Shown in pieces: positions 1 to 6,465 of a DNA stretch of 64,000 nt. Source of the stretch: Paenibacillus vietnamensis. GTDB taxonomy: Bacteria > Bacillota > Bacilli > Paenibacillales > Paenibacillaceae. The notes beneath the pieces are model-generated. The model did not search any database. It worked only from the letters and a program-made list of their open reading frames with translations, and was not told where the DNA came from. Both the position numbers and the translations under genes were made by a program. Numbering within the stretch: the stretch's first letter is position 1; each line of letters begins with the position of its first letter. Where the stretch lies: assembly GCF_020169515.1 (NCBI RefSeq), contig NZ_JAHMHW010000014.1, positions 62,001-126,000 on the forward strand, given 5' to 3'.

Positions 1-514
1 CGCTCAAAATATGGTGATGGTGCACCGGAACGGGCTGCCCGAGCGGCTGGCACTCAAGGATTTTCACGAGGATGTGCTGTACTGCCGTTCTTTTCTCGGG
101 CAGCCGGAGCTGTGTCCGGATTTGCCGCTTGTTCACGAGCTTTACGAGCTTCAGGAGGAGCGGGCAAATTTCGAGGCCGAAAGCGTCCACCCGCTGCGTT
201 ATTTGACATTGGGGGCGCTGCTGTTCGTTAATCTCGGAGAGCTCGCGATGCTGCTGGAGGACAAGTACGGCTTTGAGGAAGAACGGTTTTGGCGGTTAAC
301 GTCCGAATGCATACATAGTCATCAAGAAAGGAACGGACAATGGAAAGCACGGTTTGAAGCTTTGGATTTGTTCGCCCCGACGACCCGGGTGGAGCAGCTG
401 ACCTACAAACGGCTGGCCGCACAGACAAAAGGTTTGTCGCATGAGGTGCCCAATCCTTTGTCGGCCTTCCATCCGAACCGAACGCTTAAGAGCAGAGAGG
501 AGATCCGCTTGTGA
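1..514 (+). CDS. asbB: Petrobactin NIS synthetase AsbB, C-terminal part (cut by window edge)
   Basis: The reading frame is open from the first bases, so only the last ~170 residues are present. The segment AQNMVMVHRNGLPERLALKDFH fits the conserved C-terminal part of the IucA/IucC family of NRPS-independent siderophore synthetases. These ATP-dependent enzymes condense citrate with polyamines; AsbB adds a spermidine arm to the citrate backbone. Identity as asbB rather than another IucC-like gene rests on context: asbC, asbD, asbE and asbF follow in the order known from the Bacillus anthracis petrobactin operon. The stop codon overlaps the GTG start of the next gene (GTGA), so translation is probably coupled. 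Confidence 0.85.
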   Translation, partial: AQNMVMVHRNGLPERLALKDFHEDVLYCRSFLGQPELCPDLPLVHELYELQEERANFEAESVHPLRYLTLGALLFVNLGELAMLLEDKYGFEEERFWRLTSECIHSHQERNGQWKARFEALDLFAPTTRVEQLTYKRLAAQTKGLSHEVPNPLSAFHPNRTLKSREEIRL

Positions 515-1779
515 ACAATAAGCTGTTTGCCGTCAATCAGACGTTTTACGGGCAGCAGGAGCTGGATACGGCTTGGAAAAAATATAGCGGCATCGCGCCT
601 TTTCGGGAGGCCGGGCAGACGGGAAGCCGGATCGCGGTCGTCATGTCGGACGCGGCCGAGCTGATCGCTTTGGTGCTGTATTTGCGGGAAGCGGGGGCAT
701 CGGTGCTGCTGCTTCATGGCGAAACGCCGCTCGAGACGGCCAAAGCTCTGGCCCAGGAGGCAGGCTGCAAAGGCCTCGTCTTTCATGCGGCTGAGGGCGG
801 CTATTGGCCGCTCGCGGAGCAAGCTTATGTGACCGGAGAGGCAGCTTCGCTCTGCTTGTTCAGCTCCGGCACGTCCGGCAAGCCAAAGCTGATCAGCCGA
901 TCTTGGTCGTCCGCAGCCGAGGAAATTGCAGCCTATAACGAGGCGATCGGCCTTGACGCAGGGGTTACGCCGGTCGTCATCTCGCCGGTCAGCCATGCCT
1001 ACGGCTTGATCGCCGGCGTGCTGTCCGCCATGGAACGGAAGGCGGTTCCGCATATCGCAACTTACACGAATCCGAAGCTTACGCTGGCGCTGCTGCGGGA
1101 TACGCCGAATCATATCGTGTACGGCGTGCCGCTGACGCTGCATGTGCTGACATCGCTGGCATCCGGCTTCCGGTTTAACCGTCTGATGAGCTCGGGTGCT
1201 CCGATGCCTCAAGGACTTTTGGACAACCTGACGAAGCTCGCGGACCGTGTACTGCAGCAGTACGGCTGTTCTGAAGCGGGCTGCATCAGCATCAACGGAT
1301 ACCTGCAGGCGAGCGGAGATATCGGCAGGCCGCTTGGCCATATTCGAATCTTGGAAGCCGGAACGGCTCACGATTCGCCGAAGGAAATTGTTATTGAAAC
1401 CGGTGGCAGCATGATCCGAACCGGGGATCTCGGATACATGGAGTCAGGCGAGCTGAAGCTGCTGGCCAGAGTGGACGATGTCATCAACGTAGCCGGCCTC
1501 AAGGTGTACCCTGCCGAGGTGGAAAATATCATTTCCGCGCTCGAAGGCATCCGCGAATGCGTCGTCTACCGGGGGCGGCATCCGGTAATGGGAGAGATCG
1601 TTTGCTGCATGGTCGCAGTCGACGGAAAGGTGACGCCGGACGAGGTCCGCGCATGGTGCCTGGCGAAGCTGCCTCCCTACAAGGTGCCGGCCAAGGTCGA
1701 ATGCGTGGACAAGCTGCCGAGAACCGCAACGGGCAAAATCAGCCGCAAACTGCTGGAGGAGGCGAACCTGAGCCAATGA
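511..1779 (+). CDS. asbC: 3,4-dihydroxybenzoate-AMP ligase AsbC
   Basis: This 422-residue enzyme belongs to the AMP-binding (ANL) superfamily. The adenylation core motifs are visible: SSGTSGKPK near residue 115, YGCSEAG near 250, RTGDLGY near 305 and the PRTATGKISRKLL hinge/lysine motif at the C-terminus. In petrobactin synthesis AsbC activates 3,4-dihydroxybenzoate and loads it onto the carrier protein AsbD. The GTG start at 511 is supported by AGAGAGGAG about 8 bases upstream and by the 4-base overlap with the preceding gene. The protein is shorter than most acyl-CoA ligases, as expected for this stand-alone subfamily. Substrate assignment comes from operon context, not from reading the pocket residues. 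Confidence 0.9.
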   Translation: MNNKLFAVNQTFYGQQELDTAWKKYSGIAPFREAGQTGSRIAVVMSDAAELIALVLYLREAGASVLLLHGETPLETAKALAQEAGCKGLVFHAAEGGYWPLAEQAYVTGEAASLCLFSSGTSGKPKLISRSWSSAAEEIAAYNEAIGLDAGVTPVVISPVSHAYGLIAGVLSAMERKAVPHIATYTNPKLTLALLRDTPNHIVYGVPLTLHVLTSLASGFRFNRLMSSGAPMPQGLLDNLTKLADRVLQQYGCSEAGCISINGYLQASGDIGRPLGHIRILEAGTAHDSPKEIVIETGGSMIRTGDLGYMESGELKLLARVDDVINVAGLKVYPAEVENIISALEGIRECVVYRGRHPVMGEIVCCMVAVDGKVTPDEVRAWCLAKLPPYKVPAKVECVDKLPRTATGKISRKLLEEANLSQ

Positions 1780-2039
1780 GTAGAGTTGATAAAATATCGG
1801 AGCTTAGAACGCTCATGGAAACGAAGCTGCAGCTGGCGGGTTTGCCGCCGCTTGAGGAATCGCACAGGCTGAACGAGGACCTTCGCATCGATTCGCTGAT
1901 GATGCTGCAGCTGCTGGTGTGGATCGAGGCGGAATTCGGGCTCCGCATACCGGAGGAGGAGGTCGACCCGCGGGTGTTCGGCACGGTCGGCTCGCTGCTC
2001 GACTTTATGGAGGGGCTTGCCCCGGTCGGTCCCGTATAG
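1776..2039 (+). CDS. asbD: Aryl carrier protein AsbD
   Basis: This is an 87-residue acyl-carrier-type protein. The phosphopantetheine attachment site is DSL, with Ser40, in the context DLRIDSLMMLQ. The ATG at 1776 overlaps the asbC stop as ATGA and has GGAGGAGG about 15 bases upstream, inside asbC, so it is translationally coupled. The family role is to carry 3,4-dihydroxybenzoate as a thioester for transfer to spermidine by AsbE. It needs a phosphopantetheinyl transferase, and none is encoded in the window. Confidence 0.9.
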   Translation: MSRVDKISELRTLMETKLQLAGLPPLEESHRLNEDLRIDSLMMLQLLVWIEAEFGLRIPEEEVDPRVFGTVGSLLDFMEGLAPVGPV

Positions 2040-2066
2040 AACATGAGCAATTCAGGAGGTGGGGAA

Positions 2067-3068
2067 ATGATGTTCGGGTGGAAGGAACAGCGGATTAAAG
2101 TTCACTGCGTAGTAAGCTGCCTGTGCGAGGTGATCAAAAGGCATAGCGACGTCGATTACCGCCCTTTTTATTTCCATGTGTGGGACTCGGACTTTTCTGT
2201 AACGGACTCGGGCTTGTCGTATTATGCCGAAGAGGCCGGTCATGGCGTGCCGATGGATTGGTACGAGCGGCTGTTCGGCATCCGGACGGTTCAGTGGCAT
2301 GACCCGGCGAGGGACCCGGCCGCCAATGCGGATAGATTGGCAGAGCTTGTCGAAAATGCTCCAAAGCACCGGCACGTCGTCGTGCAGATCGACATGTCGT
2401 TCATGCCGGAGCGGGAAAACAAGTATAATCTGAGTCCGTTCCCCCATTATGTGCTGGTCTATGCGACCGGCCGGTCGGACGAATGGTACATGCTCGACGC
2501 GGACATGAAATGGGAAGGGATCGTCAGCCGGGAGCAAGTGCTTCAGGCGTTCGTCCAAAACCGGTATCCGGACGGCTTTTATATCGAAGCGGATTCCGTT
2601 CGGGCACCGGCGCCGGAAGCGGTGGCTGCGTATTTTTACGACAGGCATGACCCGGAAAAAAACGAGCTCGTCGCGGGCCTGCGCAAGCTCGCCGTCCGTA
2701 TGGCCGCTCAGCCGGAGAGGCTGCCTCAGCTCGCGGAAGCGCTCAAGCAGCTGCACGTCATTGTGATCCGGAAATACGGGTACGATTATGCGCTGATGTT
2801 TTTCCATGACGAGCTGGAGCTGCCGCGGGACAATTATGAGCACTGGGCGCAGCAAATCCGCGATTTGGTGCAGGCCTTCAACACCGTGCAGTTTACCGCC
2901 GTCAAAATATCGCTGACCGGACGAGCCGATCTGCTTCCTTCGCTGCTGGACACGCTGGATAAGGCGGAGGCGATCGAACGAGGGATCAAGCTCGAATTGG
3001 AGCGGGAGCTTGTACTGTGGTCCGCCCGGTATGCCGGAACGCGGGAGGAGCGGTTGATCGATGCCTGA
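2067..3068 (+). CDS. asbE: Petrobactin synthase AsbE (DUF6005 family)
   Basis: This 333-residue protein matches the AsbE family in size and position. AsbE transfers the 3,4-dihydroxybenzoyl group from AsbD to the primary amines of spermidine or of the citryl-spermidine intermediate. A Cys/His-rich start (KVHCVVSCLCEVIKRHSDVD) and the stretch FPHYVLVYATGRSDEWYMLDAD resemble a papain-like BtrH_N-type fold; that fold reading is tentative. The ATG at 2067 is preferred over an in-frame ATG at 2043 because AGGAGGTGGGG ends just before it. The 3' end overlaps asbF by 8 bases. Confidence 0.85.
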   Translation: MMFGWKEQRIKVHCVVSCLCEVIKRHSDVDYRPFYFHVWDSDFSVTDSGLSYYAEEAGHGVPMDWYERLFGIRTVQWHDPARDPAANADRLAELVENAPKHRHVVVQIDMSFMPERENKYNLSPFPHYVLVYATGRSDEWYMLDADMKWEGIVSREQVLQAFVQNRYPDGFYIEADSVRAPAPEAVAAYFYDRHDPEKNELVAGLRKLAVRMAAQPERLPQLAEALKQLHVIVIRKYGYDYALMFFHDELELPRDNYEHWAQQIRDLVQAFNTVQFTAVKISLTGRADLLPSLLDTLDKAEAIERGIKLELERELVLWSARYAGTREERLIDA

Positions 3069-3918
3069 TTCCCGTTTTTTGCAGTGTTCGCTGTGCACCA
3101 TTTCCTTCCGCCATATGCTCATTTCCTTCGACCAGCTGATCGATTTCGCCCGGCTGCATGCTTTCGACGGCATGGAGGTGTGGGGCATTCACGCCCGCAA
3201 TTTGTATGAGCAGCATAAGAACGGCAGACTGCGCATGCCGGCGGATGCTGGTCTTGCCGTGTCGATGGTCAGCGATTATTTGGACGTGGGAAGCGGGGTC
3301 AACTTTCCCGATACGATTACCCGCTGCGAGGAGCTGCTGACGTATGCGCGCTGGCTCGGAGCGGGCAAGCTCCGTACTTTTGCGGGCATGCGCGGCAGCA
3401 AGGAGGCGGGCGAAGGAGAGTTTGAGACGACGGTGTGGCAGCTGCGCGTCCTTGGCGACCTGTGCCTGGCCCGCGGCGTCGAGCTGCTCGTGGAGACGCA
3501 TCCGGGGACGCTGGCCGACAGCCTTGCGGCCGCTCTCCGGCTGATGACGGAGGTCGATCACGAAGCGGTTAAGCTGAATATGGATTTCCTTCATTTATGG
3601 GAAGCGGGGGATGACCCGCTCGAAAGCTACGAGAAACTGGAGCCGTGGGTGGAGCATTTTCATCTAAAAAATGTCATCTCTCTCGCCCATTGCAGCGTGT
3701 TTCAGCCCCACCAGGTCTATGCCGCGAGCGGCAGCCGGCAGGGGATGGTTCCTCTGACGGACGGTGCGGTCGATTACCGCAGGATTATCGACCGGATCGG
3801 GAGGACGGGCAAGTTCGCCTCCCTGGAGTGGTTCGGCGCCGATCCGCTGCAGACGCTGAAGGGGGAAATCGGTTGGCTGCGCCACCGGCTGAACCGGGTA
3901 ACGCAGGAAGTAAAATAG
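3061..3918 (+). CDS. asbF: 3-dehydroshikimate dehydratase AsbF
   Basis: This 285-residue protein is a xylose-isomerase-like TIM barrel. It matches AsbF, which converts 3-dehydroshikimate to 3,4-dihydroxybenzoate, the catechol unit of petrobactin. Candidate metal ligands and catalytic residues lie in LLVETHPGT, VKLNMDFLHLW, HFHLKNV and ASLEWFG; the final Glu corresponds to the family's C-terminal metal-binding Glu. The start overlaps the end of asbE by 8 bases, and GGAGGAG lies about 11 bases upstream. It is the last gene of the operon. Without the asb context it could be read only as a generic sugar-phosphate isomerase/epimerase. Confidence 0.88.
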   Translation: MPDSRFLQCSLCTISFRHMLISFDQLIDFARLHAFDGMEVWGIHARNLYEQHKNGRLRMPADAGLAVSMVSDYLDVGSGVNFPDTITRCEELLTYARWLGAGKLRTFAGMRGSKEAGEGEFETTVWQLRVLGDLCLARGVELLVETHPGTLADSLAAALRLMTEVDHEAVKLNMDFLHLWEAGDDPLESYEKLEPWVEHFHLKNVISLAHCSVFQPHQVYAASGSRQGMVPLTDGAVDYRRIIDRIGRTGKFASLEWFGADPLQTLKGEIGWLRHRLNRVTQEVK

Positions 3919-4296
3919 CTTTTGCGGGAGAGCATTGCAACGGAGCAATGCCGGGAAGCCTGCAACGGGGCAAGGCTGCGGGATTGCAATGGCGTTGGAG
4001 GGTAAGGGTGCGGATTATTGCGATAATGCAATGCGGAGGGCAGGGCTGCGGGCTGTTGCAGAGAAGCTCAGGTAAAGTAACGGACATAAACACTGCTTAG
4101 AATGACAAAGCAGCAAGTGTCGGCGGCTGACGGACAGGGAAGTCTTTTAGGGCGGACGGACGGTTTGCTTTCTAGGTGAGCATGCCTTTAAAGCGTCGTG
4201 GTGACCGTCAGAATGAAGGAATCGCACAATATGGGGTCTAGGTATCTTTTTTGTCCGTTACAAAGAACGGCCTGACTCCAGCAAGCCACAAAAACT
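3919..4296. other. Gene-free stretch after asbF
   Basis: No credible gene is seen here. A perfect 7-bp hairpin (GCATTGC / GCAATGC, 3932-3951) follows the asbF stop but has no U-tract, so it may be a 3' processing or stability element rather than a terminator. Short GCAATG-type words recur (near 3932, 3945, 3985 and 4028). Nothing else can be assigned. Confidence 0.4.
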
Positions 4297-4344
4297 GGGC
4301 CATCTCTCCGGTCGTTTTATGACCATTTGAGATAGCCCTTTTTT
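4297..4344. terminator. Bidirectional terminator between asb operon and LPXTG gene
   Basis: The arms GGGCCATCTC and GAGATAGCCC pair with one mismatch and are followed by six T on the plus strand. An A-run precedes the left arm, giving a U-tract for minus-strand transcripts. It lies between the convergent asbF and LPXTG-protein genes and can serve both. Confidence 0.75.
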
Positions 4345-4385
4345 GCATAATGGGGATAGTTGCTACGAGTTCAGCTGCTATGGAA

Positions 4386-5426
4386 TCAGGATTGATTCCG
4401 CCGTTTCAGGCTGCTTCGCAAGGTTAACAGTCCGGCCGTTATAACGAACGACCCGATAAAGTAGTACGGCATCGGATTAGTATCTCCGGTTTTCGGAAGC
4501 TTGTCGATTGGCACGGTTTCGTCCGTATTTTCGGTAACGCCTCCTGGCGTCCCACCGTCATCGTCACCACCACCCCGAGGGATCTCTTCCTCATCAACTT
4601 CAATGATTGTTGTCGGCTCCGGTGATAGGGTTGGTGTATCGCTAGGTGGAGTCGTAGGTGTAGAGGTTGGCGGTTCTGTCGGCGGATTCGTAGGTGTAGG
4701 AGTTGGCGATTCTGTCGGCGGATTCGTAGGTGTAGGAGTTGGCGATTCTGTCGGTGGATTCGTAGGTGTAGGAGTTGGTGATTCTGTCGGCGGAGTTGTA
4801 GGTGTAGGAGTTGGTGATTCTGTAGGTGGATTCGTAGGTGTAGGAGTCGGCGATTCCGTCGGTGGAGTTGTAGGTGTAGGAGTTGCGCAGTCGTTCTGGT
4901 TGCCTTGCTGGTTGACCAGGGCATAAACGTAAGCTCCTGCATGACCGCCTGTGCCGATCGTCAGTAATAACTCTCCGCTGTATACGTCCACTTGGAAGGG
5001 AGCGCATTTCGGAACGTTAATGGTAACCTCGTGGTTGCCGGCTGTTGGGAATCCGATCGATTTGCCGTCAAAGTGAGTTTGGACTTCAAAGGGCCTTCCG
5101 TTGCTGTCTGGAATCGTACCGTCCGGGTATGCATAGGAAGAGAAGCTGACTCGGACACAGTCCTGTGTTGTTTTGAAATAGGCCGTTGCGGTACCGTCCT
5201 TATTGTCGACGATGCCGTGATGGACATTGACGTGATTTTCGATTTTGCCCAGCATTTTAATGAAGTCACGGTCATTGGAGTAACTGGAGCAGGCGGCAGT
5301 CTGCGTTTCCTCTACGGGATCCTCATCATCATTCCCCGCGGCCATAACCAGCGAGCTCAACAATAATGAAAGAAAAATTAGGATGGCCAGGCTGAAGGAC
5401 AATGGTTTTTTCACATATCTCATCAT
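4386..5426 (-). CDS. LPXTG cell-wall-anchored protein with Pro/Thr repeat stalk
   Basis: This 346-residue protein has the full layout of a sortase substrate. It starts with a signal peptide (hydrophobic core LAILIFLSLLLSSLVMAAG, residues ~12-31), then a ~140-residue N-terminal domain with four Cys. Next comes a stalk of 12-residue repeats of the type ESPTPTPTNPPT (residues ~180-270), an acidic/Gly linker, and LPKTG followed by a hydrophobic segment and an RRNQS tail. The N-terminal domain (residues ~45-180) resembles no family I can name. AAAAGGAGAG precedes the ATGATG start, so translation could begin at 5426 or 5423. No sortase gene is in the window. It is probably a surface protein, with function unknown. 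Confidence 0.85.
   Translation of the reverse strand: MMRYVKKPLSFSLAILIFLSLLLSSLVMAAGNDDEDPVEETQTAACSSYSNDRDFIKMLGKIENHVNVHHGIVDNKDGTATAYFKTTQDCVRVSFSSYAYPDGTIPDSNGRPFEVQTHFDGKSIGFPTAGNHEVTINVPKCAPFQVDVYSGELLLTIGTGGHAGAYVYALVNQQGNQNDCATPTPTTPPTESPTPTPTNPPTESPTPTPTTPPTESPTPTPTNPPTESPTPTPTNPPTESPTPTPTNPPTEPPTSTPTTPPSDTPTLSPEPTTIIEVDEEEIPRGGGDDDGGTPGGVTENTDETVPIDKLPKTGDTNPMPYYFIGSFVITAGLLTLRSSLKRRNQS
4645..4884 (-). repeat. 36-bp tandem repeat array inside the LPXTG stalk
   Basis: Six full 36-bp units (4645-4860) and a partial seventh (to ~4884) encode the 12-residue PT-rich stalk units. Units differ at a few positions, mainly an Asn/Thr codon switch and silent changes. In-frame units of this kind can expand or contract without breaking the gene. 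Confidence 0.85.
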
Positions 5427-5562
5427 TCACTCTCCTTTTAGTCAGGTTGTAGGGTCTAAGAGGCCGGTCACACTGCTGGTCCCATACAACCTAAGTGTCC
5501 GCTTCAAAAAAATACCTCATCGCCTCCCTATGTATAGTGACCATATCCCCCCGCTTCCTATA

Positions 5563-5579
5563 ATGTACATATAGTACAT
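5563..5579. promoter_or_regulatory. 17-bp palindrome, possible operator for the LPXTG gene
   Basis: ATGTAC-ATATA-GTACAT is a perfect 6-bp inverted repeat. It lies just downstream of a candidate minus-strand promoter, roughly +14 to +30 from the expected start, which is a usual place for a repressor site. The binding protein is unknown. The rest of the 5427-5777 gap holds nothing else recognisable. Confidence 0.45.
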
Positions 5580-5599
5580 ATGCGTGGAATAGCATTTAA

Positions 5600-5627
5600 A
5601 TGATAGCATATCCTGGGATTTGTTCAA
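5600..5627 (-). promoter_or_regulatory. Candidate sigma-A promoter of the LPXTG gene
   Basis: On the minus strand TTGAAC (5627-5622) and TATCAT (5605-5600) are separated by 16 bases. This is a fair sigma-A match, about 170 bases upstream of the LPXTG start, with the palindrome between them. Confidence 0.4.
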
Positions 5628-5777
5628 GAGTGTTTCTTTGTCGGCTTTTGGACCTATGACAGCGATTGCATATGGGTGAGAGGTAGGAAAAATAGCACAT
5701 TTTGTCGACTTGTCCTTACCCGGCGGAACCACTGGGCTCTCCATGGCATATAGTGTCACAAAGAGGAGGTGGCCGCC

Positions 5778-6239
5778 ATGTGGGGGATTTTGTTACTGGT
5801 TATCGGCATCTATGTCTTGTGTGCATTGTCGGTGCATCTTGCTTATCGGTTTCGAAAAGATAACGACCGGACCGGCAAGCATTACGTGCTGGTAGCGGAT
5901 GAAAATCAGCATCGGTTAGAATGGTATGTGCGTTCGATGTTTTCTTTTTCGCGGTGGATGGGGACGGAGGTTAAGGTAACGATTGTCGATCAGGGCTTGA
6001 CCGAGGAATCAAGGTCGATCGTCGACCGGCTGGCCAGGGGCGGCAACGATTTGAAGCTGCATGCCAAAGAAGAGGCTTCGGTATCCGGGAAGAAGGACGA
6101 GAAACGTTCCCAGCCGAAAAAAACGGACGGCACGCAGCTGCTCTGGATGCTGGAGGCGGAGGGCGTCGTATCCCAGGCGGATCATGCGGTGCTGATCGAT
6201 TTGCAAAATCCGGCGGATTTGTCGAAAATGCCGTTCTAG
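5778..6239 (+). CDS. Single-pass membrane protein upstream of comF, function unknown
   Basis: This 153-residue protein has one N-terminal membrane segment (WGILLLVIGIYVLCALSVHLAY) followed by a soluble, charged domain. The segment GKHYVLVADENQHRLEWYVRSMFSFSRW is the most distinctive part, but I do not recognise a family. The ATG at 5778 is chosen over a GTG at 5769 because AGAGGAGG lies 8 bases before the ATG and would overlap the GTG. A strong terminator follows, so it is a single-gene unit. Its place before comFA does not by itself imply a competence role. Confidence 0.7.
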   Translation: MWGILLLVIGIYVLCALSVHLAYRFRKDNDRTGKHYVLVADENQHRLEWYVRSMFSFSRWMGTEVKVTIVDQGLTEESRSIVDRLARGGNDLKLHAKEEASVSGKKDEKRSQPKKTDGTQLLWMLEAEGVVSQADHAVLIDLQNPADLSKMPF

Positions 6240-6272
6240 GATATACTGGAGCTAGTTGAATAGTTAAAAGTG

Positions 6273-6316
6273 AAGCACACTTTAGGCGCTTGGGGCGCCT
6301 TGGGTGTGCTTTTTTT
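6273..6316 (+). terminator. Rho-independent terminator
   Basis: AAGCACAC and GTGTGCTT form an 8-bp stem with an inner GGCGCnnnnGCGCC helix, followed by a T-run. It ends the transcript of the preceding membrane-protein gene. Confidence 0.85.
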
Positions 6317-6360
6317 GTGTGGGTAAAAGAAGGTTAGGGTGCAAATGACGAGGCTGACTG

Positions 6361-6465
6361 ATGAGGAGGGATCTTTGGGAACGATTGGCTCGGGATTTGG
6401 AAGATGAAGGGCGGTATTACATGAGCGAATTCAAGAAGACAACAGAAGAGAGGCGGATATATTAA
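6361..6465 (+). CDS. Possible 34-residue leader ORF coupled to comFA
   Basis: ATG at 6361 opens a 34-codon frame encoding a highly charged peptide (begins MRRDLWERLARDLEDEG, ends TTEERRIY). Its TAA shares one base with the comFA ATG (TAATG). ACGAGG is placed 7 bases before the start. The overlap and the ribosome binding site suggest real translation, which could couple or tune comFA expression. No family is recognised and it may be a chance frame. It would be missed by usual size cut-offs. Confidence 0.35.
   Translation: MRRDLWERLARDLEDEGRYYMSEFKKTTEERRIY

Noticed and set aside
3932..3951. Terminator directly after asbF
   Set aside because: The stem is perfect but there is no T-run; the convincing terminator is at 4297-4344.
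4645..4884. Possible CRISPR array from the regular 36-bp spacing
   Set aside because: Units are contiguous with no unique spacers, and they are in frame within a Pro/Thr stalk.
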